A model generated the notes under the pieces. The model was not told where the DNA came from and did no database searches. It was given only the letters and a program-made list of their open reading frames with translations. The position numbers and the translations under genes are program-made. A DNA stretch of 64,000 bases from Flectonema sp. DT1601 (Eukaryota > Euglenozoa > Diplonemea > Diplonemida > Diplonemidae): assembly GCA_964019425.1 (NCBI GenBank), contig OZ025822.1, positions 496,001 through 560,000 of the forward strand, in the 5' to 3' direction. Shown here piece after piece: positions 21,374 through 32,490 of the stretch (positions are counted from its first letter, which is position 1; the number at the start of each line of letters is the position of its first letter).

Positions 21374-22582
21374 ATGATGAAGAAATGTTTCTTATTACTT
21401 TCAGTGATGGTGATGAGAGCTGAGGGACTGAGTAGGTTCCCTCCTGTTGGCCCTCCGGCTAATGATGGATTCCCAAAACTACCTCCATTTCCTGCATTAC
21501 CTCCGATTCCAGGTGTCCCAGGATGGTATCCAGGAATGCCTGGGAGAAGTAGGGATTGTACTTTTGATACTAGTAATCCATACACGGTGATCGCAACTTC
21601 AGTGAAACGTGATGATGAAGGAGTACTTGATCGAATTGTTTTTAGATTCTCAGTAATGGGATTTCCATCATTGAGACTAACTCATTACAGCAATCAGAAT
21701 GATACTCACGCGGTGACTAACTACAGAGTTGCTTTGTTTGGAGTGTCAGAAGTTGACAACACAACAGACCCAGCGAGTTCACCATCTTATCAATCATTAA
21801 TTGGTCTTCCTTTTGCCTGGTCTCCTATTGAAATAACAAAATCAGTTGGAGATAATTCAACTCTTTATAATCTTTCGACTACCCGAATGTTTTTAAATGG
21901 AATGACCGTTCGTTGGGATACATCGATTGCGACTGATGATGCCTTAGTTGATGACGAAGCTTGGTTAGATCCGAGTACTGTAAAGTACTCATTCCACGTT
22001 AAGAATTTTCCTTATAAATTTGACTCACCTTCTAACTTAGCATTAGTTGGTGTGGTTTCAGCCACTGATATCTCTGTTGTAGTCATTGGAGATGAGACTT
22101 CTATCGAAGCTGGAGGATCAATTTCGCTCGGAGGAGGAACACTAAAATGGGATACCTGGGTCAACGCAGATGGTCTGGCTGCAAGTGTTAAGGTCGAAGA
22201 TCTTGATAGCGCCTGGGATATTTTTGATTACTTAAATGGTGAGCTTTCTTCTGATAATGACCACCAGCTTGGAGAAAAGAATAAATTTCTCGCATGGGTT
22301 ATTGATTCTGACAAGCCAGAAGAAGTCTACTGGGATCCGGTACTTACCGTAACAACTTCCCCAATAAGTGATGCCACCAACTCACTCTCTGGAGGTGTAA
22401 TTGCAGCAATCGTATTAGGTGTTTGCTTGTCAGTTGTTGTTGCTGCGGTGGTTGTAAAGAAATTCGTTCTTGAACCTTCTGACAAAAACACATATAAATC
22501 AACTGATGCTTACGCAACAGTTGACGTTGAGCAAACTACACTGGGCAATCCGACTGAGGAATCCTCTCTTGTAAAGCAGTAG
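21374..22582 (+). CDS. Type I membrane protein with proline-rich N-terminal region
   Basis: 402 residues, single exon. A hydrophobic leader (about 1-15) looks like a signal peptide. A Pro/Gly-rich stretch (about 21-56) follows, then an ectodomain with several NxT/NxS glycosylation sites and two related WDT-containing stretches (VRWDTSIATDD near 177 and LKWDTWVNADG near 256), suggesting two beta-rich modules. A transmembrane helix spans about 339-361, starts with small residues and is followed by KK, leaving a 41-residue polar tail. It is probably a surface or endomembrane glycoprotein; I cannot name the family. Two adjacent ATGs (21374 and 21377) are possible starts and differ by one residue. 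Confidence 0.78.
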   Translation: MMKKCFLLLSVMVMRAEGLSRFPPVGPPANDGFPKLPPFPALPPIPGVPGWYPGMPGRSRDCTFDTSNPYTVIATSVKRDDEGVLDRIVFRFSVMGFPSLRLTHYSNQNDTHAVTNYRVALFGVSEVDNTTDPASSPSYQSLIGLPFAWSPIEITKSVGDNSTLYNLSTTRMFLNGMTVRWDTSIATDDALVDDEAWLDPSTVKYSFHVKNFPYKFDSPSNLALVGVVSATDISVVVIGDETSIEAGGSISLGGGTLKWDTWVNADGLAASVKVEDLDSAWDIFDYLNGELSSDNDHQLGEKNKFLAWVIDSDKPEEVYWDPVLTVTTSPISDATNSLSGGVIAAIVLGVCLSVVVAAVVVKKFVLEPSDKNTYKSTDAYATVDVEQTTLGNPTEESSLVKQ

Positions 22583-23407
22583 ATCACTTACTTACTCTTC
22601 ATTTTCGTTTTATCTCAAGAGTGTAGAAGGTAGGCTTGTGCTAAACAGTTTTTTTTTTTGTTGTTGTTTCTGAGAATAAAATCAAAAAAAAAGAAAAAAA
22701 TTGAAAAACAACAATAAGAAGACGCTCGTCGCCTAGTTTCACTTCAGAAGTTGTTTTTTTCTTTTTATTCTTTTTTTTATTTATTTCTTACAAAGTAATT
22801 CATGTTAGATACTTGTAGAGCCAGGTCTATTCTCCTTCCTCTTAGTCTAATTTTTTCAGTTGAGTGGTTTGTGTTTCCTAGTTGGTAGATGAGTTCGCAG
22901 CTCTTCGAATTTTCAACTTCTGAACAACAAATATAATTATTCCTTTCTCTTTCTCTTTTCTCTTTCTCTTTTTTTTTTTTTTTTTTGCACTGTACAATTC
23001 TAGTTTTGCTTAACGCGAATCAATGAAATGCGGTGTGTCTCAGACGCAATCGGTATTCCGATAATTATTTTTTAGCCAAAAGTTTAGTTAGGGTTTTTTT
23101 TTTTTTTTTTTCAAAAAAGAAAAAAAAAACCCGAGAACGAACTTTGCTTCTCCTCCTCTACATACATATCAGCCTTAGCAATACTTCTTTAGGTTGATTT
23201 CATAAAGACCAACTCACGACTCTCAATTAAAATAGATATAGTCATCCAGAGACGTCCGTGAAAAAAGAAAGTGTCTCGAAGCTACCCATACATGCGAATG
23301 GTACATAATAAGTGACTTTCTTCTTTTTTTTTTTTTTTAAAAAAAGAAATTAAGTCTGACCCGGAGAATAGAATTTGTAACGCTTAGAGATGATCTTAAT
23401 TGATCTT

Positions 23408-23443
<36 letters not shown>

Positions 23444-24554
23444 GTAAAGTAAAGTTAATTTTGATCCCCCTTCTTTGGAGTGAAAAATTCACTTTCAAAT
23501 TCAAGAAAACATTTTTTTTTTTTTTTTTTTTTTCCCGCTCTCTCTCGTCTCTAAAATAGGTAAAAAGAACAACTACTATTCTTCCTGATAAAAACAAAGT
23601 TGATTCCTGACCGGAATAAAAAAATTTACTTTTTTTTTTTTTTCCTGTCAGCACATCTAATGGATTAAAAGACTTGCCCGAAAAATATCGACTTTAATGC
23701 TCTTTTTGATCATCGCAACGTTTTTCGGCGAGATGAGAAAAAAATTAAAACTAATTTCGAATTTGTAGACTGAAAGCTCTCCCCACTTCCTCCCTAATTT
23801 TGCGGGTGCTCATGTATGCCTTATGTAGATATTGTTATCAGGAGTTCAACCTCCGTGACATCACAACAAAATTGAACGATCGTTTTTTTCTTTTTTTTCT
23901 TTCTTTCTTATTTTAATTTTGATAAGTGAAAAGTAGGGAACCTTTCTGAAAGCTTAACTTCTTATTGATTAATATAACGGGGCAGAGTGATTTAAATGTA
24001 TTTTTTTATTTTTACGTTGAATTACGTTGAAATGACTTCCGCGGGATTCGAACTTGCCGAAACCTAAATACTGAGATTGCTCTGCTTTGAACTTTTGAAT
24101 TTTTACTCCACTTGGTGAGGTTTACCTTATCTGGAAATTTTGTGACCACTGTTTTTGTTAGCCTGAAAAAAAGGGAAATTGAAAACTTAGTTTTCGCTAC
24201 TCGATAACAATATTTACAATTTAAATTATACGAAGAGATGAAACCTGGAGTAAGTTAGGAAATCAAATTTAGTGAAAAAAAAAAATATCGTGTCTTCCTC
24301 TCATTAAATTAATGTAACGTAAGTGAGTTTACTGATTGCTTGAGGTAAGACGAGATCATTTGGGAAATATTATCCTGAGTGAGGTACTCACTACAAGATC
24401 TCAGTTTCTTGGGTGTTTCAATATTTTTATTCTGTTGAATACATTCTCCCTCTCTAACTTAGCTGTGTTTTTGTGACTTAAATCGTATTTTACACGCTTC
24501 TAATGTAATGTGAGCTGTGAGGGTTTTTTCCCTCTTCTTTTCTCTCTTTTTTTT

Positions 24555-24587
<33 letters not shown>

Positions 24588-24606
24588 TTAAAGTCTTCTC
24601 TCACAG
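22583..24606 (+). other. 2 kb spacer before the DnaJ gene
   Basis: Many A and T runs (for example T at 22970-22986, A at 23408-23438). No coding exon could be read, and in particular no HPD-containing J-domain exon. Around 24036-24095 the minus strand has a perfect B-box-like GTTCGAATCC next to an AGAGC string, resembling a degenerate tRNA-derived sequence. A long T tract (24546-24587) and CTTCTCTCACAG at 24596-24607 form the acceptor of the next gene. Confidence 0.45.
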
Positions 24607-24776
24607 GATTTACACAAACCAAAATACGACAGTTGGTTGCTCTGCCCTAGCTCAAAAAGAGAAGGGTCATCCTCTTATCATAATTACTCTCTTTACCTAG
24701 TAAAATGTTAATAAAGAAATCAATACACATCATTACAATCAACACTCAAATAGGTTTCTAAGGCACAGCGATAAAC

Positions 24777-25943
24777 ATGAATCCCCAGGACTTGTTTGGA
24801 ATGATGGGAGGTATGGGTGGAATGGGGGGTATGGGTGGTATGGGAGGTATGGACATATCTGAGATGTTTGGAGGAGGAGGCCATCCAGGTATGCCAAGAC
24901 AAACGCGTGGACGTGATGTTGGTGTTCGTACTCCTGTCGACTTAGCGACCCTTTACAAGGGAGGATCAACTGAAGTTAAACTTCCAAGAACTGTCCTGTG
25001 CGGAGGGTGCAAGGGAACCGGAAACAAGAACGGAATTAAGACAACCTGTTCAGAATGCAATGGTAAGAAGAGAAAGATTGTACGCAGAATGATCGGACCT
25101 GGAATGGTTCAACAAATGCAAGTCCCATGTGACAAATGTAATGGACAAGGAGACATGGTAAAGGACAAAGATAGATGCAAACAGTGTAACGGATCAAAGA
25201 TTAAAGAAGAAGACAGAACACTAAAGGTTCAAATCAAACCTGGTATGGATGACGGTGAACAAATAGTATTCGAAGGTGCTGGTGATCAGAGCCCAGAAAT
25301 TGACATCCCGGGATCCGTCATCGCTGTTCTTCAGGTTGAAGAAGACAAAAACATTAAACGTAATGGCGATGATCTGGAAGTTACTCAAACTATCTCATTG
25401 GCTGAATCTCTTTGTGGATTCGCATTCGAGTTCAAGCACCTCGATGATCGTCTTCTCTACGTGAAGACCCCATCAGGTAAGGTTGTCCCTCCTGGTCACA
25501 AGATGACTGTAAAGGGAGAAGGTATGCCAAAGGCTCACGGATCAGGTAAGGGTGACCTCAACATCACCTTCCAGGTTGAATTCCCAAAGTGTGTTGACGA
25601 TGAACAAATCGATGATATTAAATCCAGCTTCACTGGACCAAAGAAGCAGGTGAAGGAGAGCGCAGTATGCATTCTATATTTTTAGTACTGTGAGATCTTT
25701 TTAACAATTCATGTGTAAACTTTAAACATAACTAATCACAGGACGCGGAAGAGTGCTTCATGGAAGGCTACACACCAGAGATGTGGCAAACTGTTATGGA
25801 ATCTAAGTTCGGAGAGGACGAAGAAGAAGATATGGAGGACGGAGGCCAACAGGTTTGTAATTCTTTTAAGGAAACTGACGGCTAACTGCAGCTGGCAGCG
25901 TCAAAATAAAAAAAAACAGGGTGTCCAGTGCTCACACCAGTAG
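24777..25943 (+). CDS. Ydj1-like type I DnaJ (HSP40) without a J domain, three exons
   Basis: HSP70 co-chaperone family. Exons 24777-25664, 25742-25852 and 25920-25943 join in phase 0 to give 340 residues; introns are 77 and 67 bp with donors GTATGC and GTTTGT. The order is a Gly/Met-rich segment (8-35), then a DnaJ zinc finger with four CxxCxG motifs (Cys 75/78, 91/94, 118/121, 134/137), then the two substrate-binding beta domains, then an acidic tail. The tiny last exon encodes GVQCSHQ, nearly the Ydj1 ending, with a CaaX box suited to farnesylation, so membrane association is likely. The J domain with its HPD motif, about 70 residues that would bring it to normal length, is not visible here or in the 2 kb upstream. 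Either it lies in an unseen exon or this is a J-less paralogue that can bind clients but not trigger HSP70 ATPase. Confidence 0.88.
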
Positions 25944-27372
25944 ACTCGCCAGTCTCTCGCAATGCCTCCCCTATTTGGTCGGAAGGTTTGCTCGTAAGGT
26001 TGTAGCTTAGTTCTGGTTATTAATGTATAGGATTTTGTATCGTCGTTATTTTCTTTTTTTGAATGAGACTGTTTTGTTGGACAAACAAGATACGCGAATT
26101 GGCACTGGTGCTGCCTATCAGCAACAAAAAAAAGTATTTATTATATTTTTTTTTGTTTGGCGTTGTTTTTTATTTTTGTCCTGTTCCCATCTCCCGACTT
26201 GTACTCAACACTGGTTTCATTTCAATGAAAAAAAAACAGTATCACAAATAACTCATGCTGGGCAATAATGACGCACGGTGTGCGGATTATGTGCCGACCA
26301 GGCATGTGTTGGAGAAATCCCAGTTATTCCTTGCCTATCATCACAATCCCATGGTTTGGTAGTTTAATTATTCTTCATCATTTTTTTGGTAGGGAGGAAA
26401 TTTCTTTTTTTTTTTTTTAAATTAATTAGCTTCATAGAATATAACAGAAAAAAAAAAAAAAAAAAAAAAATTTAAAAAAAATAAATAAATATAACGAGTG
26501 TTTTTACTTTCTTTTTTGTTGGATTTCTTTTCTGCTTTGTTTTTTTAAAAAAAGAAAAACTTTTTTTCTTTTTTTTCTTAAAAAAGAATGAACTTCCCAC
26601 TCAATTCCCCATTTTTTTTTTTTTTTTTGCTTTTCCAAGAATTTCTATCCCGCTAGTAGTTTCTTTTCACGTTGCAAGGCACGGTAAGAAAAGTGAGCAG
26701 GAAATTAGGGAAAACTAAAAAAAAAAAGAAAATAATAAATAAAAGGCAGAGGAAAATTAGGGGAATGTAAACCTACGTGAGTATTTTTAGCAAAAAAATT
26801 AGTTCTGCGGGGATGAACTGAAGCAGGTATTGTGGTTGTTAAAATTCCTATTCTCTCTTTTAATTTTGATTTTTTTTTTTTTTTTTTTTCTTTCTCCCCT
26901 TTTTTCCCCTGTGATTTTCTTTACTGAAGAAGGGTTTCCTCGACTCTGACCTGTTTCTCTTGGTCATAAATAGAGTCATTGCTCCCCTCGCCCGACCACA
27001 AACAGAACATCAAATAAAAAACATCCTTAACGCTGACAACTCTCTTCATCATCAACTGAGAACTTCATTTACAAAACAGGAATCCATAACATGAATATAA
27101 GGTGACGACATAGTTATTTCATTTTACTTTTTTGTTTCCAGGTAGTTTACACTACAAGACATTCTTACACACTTAGAGGGTTGATTTTAATTTATGGACG
27201 GGTATGTGTTCCTCTTTGTCATGGAAGAGTTCTTTATATTGAATCTGTTGTTATTTTGAAAGCATCACCATAGTCACTGTATCCTTAGCAATGGTAAAAT
27301 GAGGCATGCAACCCCCTTTTGACCCATTTTTTTTTTTTTTTGATTTTTTAAAAACTACAAGGCTTAATAACA
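25944..27372 (+). other. Spacer between DnaJ and zinc-finger genes
   Basis: About 1.4 kb, very rich in A and T runs (A at 26449-26470, T at 26617-26628, T at 26871-26890). Short open frames here owe their length to homopolymers. No gene is supported. Confidence 0.45.
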
Positions 27373-27486
27373 GCTTCGAAGAACTTAATGAATTCTTACC
27401 TGGGGCCCCTCCCCCTGCTGGTTTCGGTGGTGCACCAGCTCCTCCTGGGCATGAGGGTGCACCGAAAGGGCCAGGTCATATTGATA
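27373..27486 (+). other. Possible extra 5' exon of the zinc-finger gene
   Basis: After a T run and AACAG, an open stretch encodes SFEELNEFLPG followed by a Pro/Gly/Ala-rich segment and GHIDR. It ends at AGG|GTATGG, a usable donor. Joined to the acceptor at 27772-27773 it stays in phase 0 with the downstream frame. It contains no ATG of its own, so a start would have to come from the T-rich stretch before it (27306) or from an unseen exon. It could be a real exon, an alternative one, or chance. Confidence 0.3.
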
Positions 27487-27799
27487 GGGTATGGCTTTAT
27501 ATTATGAGATCGGTTTGTATTCTCTTATACATACTTTACACTAAACAGAAATACTTCGCAACGAATAAGTATAAGTGGAAGATAGCTGGCCTTTCTAGAG
27601 AAGAGGTCATGAGTATAATAAAATAGTGGAAGGCTTAACAGCCGTCAATTATTATTATTTTTTTTTTTTTTTACACTTTAAGAAATAAAATAAAATTGTG
27701 TCAAAAAAAAAAAAAAAAAAAAAAAAAAAATTCCCCCTCTTTTCTTTCAAATTAAATTTTATTTTTATACAGATTCTTAATAACATCCACGAACTCAAC

Positions 27800-28354
27800 A
27801 TGAACGTCAGTATTGATGAGCAGCTTGGAAACATGAATGAGTTCTCATGGAACATTGATGAAGTTTTTGGTTACATCTCAAACAAGTACGCTACTCAATC
27901 GGAGGAGGCTGGATGGGAGCCACTTGGAATGAGATTTCAAGATAGTGATTCAGGTGCTCAAGAGTCAGAAGATGGTCTCGATGACATCCTCAACAACCTC
28001 GGATCTTCTGACAGCGATCAGGGAACTCCCTCATGTGAACTGTCCTTCGCGATGGACTTGGATCGCACAATCAGTAATGTCAGCGCCATGACTGAAACAA
28101 AAAAGACATCAGAACCGCCTTGTAATCACAATTCATGGGATAACATTAGGGCGAAAAGAGGTTGTATGACCCTCCGATGCCGTGATTGCCAACTTAAGTG
28201 GAAGGCCGAAGCTGCTTGTCTTCGCCGATGCCGCACTTTCGCAAATGGAAATTGTAAATTAGTAAATTGCCCAAAAACTCACATTCACAGATTCAAACAG
28301 TCAGTTGAGAATCGCATTGCTTCATTTCAGGGTTCCCCATCACCTGCCATGTAG
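27800..28354 (+). CDS. CCCH zinc-finger protein
   Basis: 184 residues from the first ATG after the acceptor TATACAG (AG at 27772-27773), which follows a T-rich tract and leaves a 26-base leader. The N-terminal half is acidic and probably disordered (DDILNNLGSSDSDQ near 61-74). The C-terminal part has a Cys/His/Trp-rich module (C108, H110, W113, C127, C130, W134) and then a CCCH finger, C144-x7-C152-x4-C157-x3-H161, the type used to bind RNA. This combination recalls conserved proteins of unknown role in kinetoplastids. A post-transcriptional regulatory role is inference. An upstream in-phase exon (27373-27486) may extend it. Confidence 0.72.
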   Translation: MNVSIDEQLGNMNEFSWNIDEVFGYISNKYATQSEEAGWEPLGMRFQDSDSGAQESEDGLDDILNNLGSSDSDQGTPSCELSFAMDLDRTISNVSAMTETKKTSEPPCNHNSWDNIRAKRGCMTLRCRDCQLKWKAEAACLRRCRTFANGNCKLVNCPKTHIHRFKQSVENRIASFQGSPSPAM

Positions 28355-30399
28355 TTGAGATATAACAAAAAAAAACCAATGCTGTATGCCGATGGAGCTT
28401 TTTAGTTTAATTCTCCCTGTGTACCTTATTGGTTTTTAGTAATAAAGCAACTAGGCGACGAAGTACAACGCCCCCAAAGATGAGAGGAAAAGTGAGCAAA
28501 CTGACTTTGTGATATCAGTTCCTCTCGTGGAGGTAGACGAATGGGAAAAGCAAAAGATGTTATCTAATCTCTTTTTTTCTTTTCTTTTTTCTTTTTTCTT
28601 TCTTTGATACTTCCCTTTGAAAAGTTACACTTGATGTGTACATGTCCAATGGTTGTGTTAGTCACCCCAACCCTATTTTTTCAAGCAGTTTGTTATTTCT
28701 TCTGACCTTTTTAATGAGGAGGGTTTTCAAATCTGTGAATGGTTGTACACAGTCACCGGTTTAACATCCTTCTTGATGAGGGGTTGCTTCAAGAAATTCT
28801 CGAGTACTATCAAAGAAAAAAGGCAGCTCAATTGCCTATTTCATTAATGGTATGAAGTCGGTGTTTGGATTTCTGAACCAGGAAGGGAAAAACAATAATT
28901 TTCTTTTTTTGTTTGTTTGACACCAAAAATTTTTTAACAAAATATTCCGTTGTTAGACATCTTTTGTGTGGGTATTCCACCACATTTGATAAACTTGAAA
29001 ATAGCAACACGGCTATCTGATTTATCGTTTATCCAATTCTGCTTCTTTCCCCCAATTCTTTTTAATTTTATGTCGTCGCTACATTACTTCAGCCCCTTCC
29101 ACGGTCTGGGTGGCCGATTGGGTAATTGATTTTGGGGAATTTCTATGAATGCGCAAGGTAGTTTTTTTTTTTTGCGTTTTTCTTTTATTTTTTTTTTCTC
29201 TCTTTTTTTTATTTTTTTATTCTTGCCACCACTTGCGTAAAATAAAAACAAATTCGGGCTGCGGCAGTCGTTTTCTTTTCTTTTTTTTTTCTTTTTTTTT
29301 TTCTTCCCCTTTCTTCTATCGTTAACATATTCAAGCATTTCAATGCTCCTTTTTATTTACTTTCAGCCGACAAACACCACCCAAAACATTTATAAGAAAT
29401 GTTACTCATCTTTTCCCCCCTTTTTTTTCATTTGTTTTATTTTTTTTTTTTGCGCCCTCAGCAATTATATACCTCGAGCTGAATAATACTTCAGGTAGGG
29501 TTAAAACGCTCGAACGTGATAGATGATTCCTTGTTTTTTCTCTTCTCGTTGCTTCCCCCGGTTTGCAGCTGCTTCCTGGCTTTTTTAGAAAAAGGGTTGC
29601 CCTCGGCAGGTAGGGCTTGTGCCTTGCTGACTAGGGTAGTCCGCAGCATTAGCCTACAAGATAGTTCCGTACTCGTGGGTCTCATGAGGGAGAATAGTAA
29701 GCTTCACTACGATGACAAATTTATTTGTCGAATTCTTATCTATTTCCCACCCCTCCGGTGAAGAAACAACCGAAAAAAAAAAAAAAAAATTATCCTCTCT
29801 TCTGTTACTGTTTCTTTCTTCTAAATTATTATTTTTTTTTTTTTTTTTCAAAACTCTGTTTCCTCTCTATTCTTTTCTCATATTTCTTTTGAGTTAAGCA
29901 CAGGAAAGGAAAAAAAAGAAGAAAAAAAAAAAAAAAAAAAAACTTCTATTTGGTATCACACCGTAGTGACTTAGTGAATTTTAGATGTGATCACCAAAGG
30001 ATAAATTTGCGAACACAGCCGTTATCGCGTTTTTTTTTTTTTTTTTTTTTTTTCAAGTTATCCCCAAAAAAAAAAGAAAAAAGAAAAAAAAACATATCCT
30101 CATTTACCTTATATTCTGTTCTTGCGCTGTTTTATGGCGAAAATTGTTACCAAATTTAAAAAAAAAAAAAAAAGCAAACACAAACACAAACAAACAAACA
30201 AAATAAAAACAAACAAAAGATCCTATCATTGTCATACTTTTGCATTTCTAAGAAATTGTCAACAATCAACAAAGAACCTTTTCTGTGACAGTCCTCAGGA
30301 TCTTCAACATTAGCTTTAGTGGAAAGAAATGTTGTAAACGTTCTTCGAAAGCGGAAGGTTCTGATTATCAGAGAATCAGCACAATAAGTAGTAGTTTTT

Positions 30400-30433
<34 letters not shown>

Positions 30434-30716
30434 GGAGAGAAATATGGATGAAATTTGTTTGTTAACTACGTTGGCAGTTATTTTCGACACGGTGAGAAGA
30501 CCATGACCATGCCTTGTCTTTTTTTTTTTTTTTTTGCACACACTTCTATTTTTTTTCGGATAGCAACAATGTGTGCCGCATGAGTCAAACTTACTTAAAA
30601 AAATTATTATCCCAGTCTCCGTTGAGTGAGGAAAGAAAAAAAAAAAAAAAAAAAAAAAAAAAACCGAATTTCGTGGAATACGCAGTTAGTTTTCAAAACA
30701 TGCGTGTTTTTTTTTT

Positions 30717-30843
30717 GTACCGACGTAGTCGGAGAAGAAACTATTCAGATTGAAAACCGATTATTTCTTATGGTCATGATTTATTTTCCCCGTGCGACAG
30801 GATTTTGTCTGCGTTCAACGAAATATAAGGTTAATCTGAATGG
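30717..30843 (-). repeat. Hairpin repeat family A, copy A1
   Basis: 127 bp. On the + strand it starts after a T run with GTACCGACGTAGTCGG, a five-pair hairpin (CCGAC/GTCGG) with loop GTA. ATTCAGATT follows and is answered by AATCTGAAT near the right end (30832-30840), a perfect 9-base inverted pair about 80 bases apart. Read on the minus strand, the unit ends in an A run, hence the strand given. The family has five copies in the window. Confidence 0.75.
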
Positions 30844-32089
30844 TTTTTTTTTCTTTTCCCGTTTCCCTTATCTCCAAATGCTAAAATGAGCAGGCGAATC
30901 AGCTCGTGCTTTTCATTCTTACTTTATTATTATTCTTGTGAGCTTTATGTTGATTATTTATTTTTATTGTCTTGCAACTGCAATTGTACGGTTTTTTAAA
31001 AAAAAAACAAAAAAAATTAATATTTATGTGCCCCTCTTTTCTGAACTCTCACAGTTTAATTATCGGTATGCACAAATAAATTTTTTTTTTTTTTTTTGAA
31101 AGTGAGTTTTTTCTTTGGTTATATTGTTATTTTTTTTTTTTTTTTTGCTTGTTTTTTTCGATTCCTACCACCATTAATTATGTTTCAGTAAAAACAAATT
31201 ATGCGCCTTCACTGATGAAACTCTTGCTTTTATGTGAGCAAGTGTCTCTAGTGTTGTGTGTTGTGGTTGCTCGTTCCCTAGGCGAATTTTTTCAGATGAG
31301 AGGACTGTTAGAGAATAGTCTTTTGCATTTTTTAAAAAAAAATGTTCCTTTCTAAGCGCTGTGCTTCCCTAGGTGTGAAGAAAAAAAAAAAAAAAAAAAG
31401 AAAAAAAAGTGATCGTCATACTCGCTTTCAGAGCGAGAAAGAAAACGCAAGCTCACGTTACAATAGTGGTCATCCGGCTGGGATATGTGAGTTTATTCCT
31501 TTTTTAAAAAAAAAAAATTGTCTCATCAGAAAAATGTCTTTTGATGTCAATGTCAATGTTTCCAAAGTTAGATTAAAATTGCTTTGTTTTTTTTTCGTAT
31601 AGCAATGAGTAATTCTTATATATGTACCATATCAAAAAAAAAAAAGTATTTAGGGCTAAAAAAGGTACGAAAAAAAAAAAAAAATATTCAATTTTTCTCA
31701 TTATTTTTCTCATTATTTTTTTCTCTGTTCCAGCATTCACGTTGTACACAGCAAACCATATATAATTGGTTCATAGCCTTTGTTTTCAATCTCATGGTGG
31801 TGACTGGCTGCGCTGCAAACAACCGAACAGGCGGCTTTAATTAGTCTGCATATAACAATTCAAAAAGAAAAAAAAACAAAAAGAAATTATCAAATCTGAT
31901 AGGTCAAAATTCATACCTCAGTACACGAGATTTTATGTGTTGTCGTTAGATTGGCCCGATTTGGAGTTGGAGTTAGCCTTTTAAAAAAAAAAAAATGATG
32001 TGTTTTCTCTTTTTTTCCAAGAAAAAAATATATACAACAGTCAATTCTTACAAATTACCGACTAAAAAAATGCATACGCAAAAAAAAAA

Positions 32090-32490
32090 AAAAAATTGCT
32101 TACTAAAAGCAAAATATCCGATCTTCGCAACAGCGCGCTTCCTCATCACCGTTTGGAAATGTGCATAAAATGTGCGACAGATACAATTGGGAGCGTAGGA
32201 CGCACCCCCAGTGGCTGCCGACCATCTTCAAACCCTTGTGGAATCGGATGCAGCGATCTCACTCACGGGTTTGGTTGTACGTACCTATGGCACAGTCCCG
32301 AGAGTTGCGACCTTCCAAGAGCTACCTCTTCCTCGATGTCGCGCACACATGCAAAGTTTATCCTGCGAGTGGTTCCAATCTAAGTAACGCGTCCAAATTC
32401 CACAGGACTTGGATACGCACGAACAGCTAGAGCAGTATGGGTTCCACAGGTGCAAAAACCATTGGCATTCTGACTGGTTGGTGTTGGTGG
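32090..32490 (+). other. GC-richer island in the gene-poor stretch
   Basis: Base composition rises clearly above the surrounding A/T-run DNA. Two overlapping + strand frames are open (95 codons at 32096 and 89 codons at 32161), neither recognisable. It may be a decayed gene or repeat interior. No splice acceptor or start context was convincing. Confidence 0.25.

Noticed and set aside
24036-24095. tRNA gene on the minus strand
   Set aside because: The B box is perfect, but only three T-stem pairs form and no matching 5' acceptor strand is present. At best a degenerate tRNA-derived relic.
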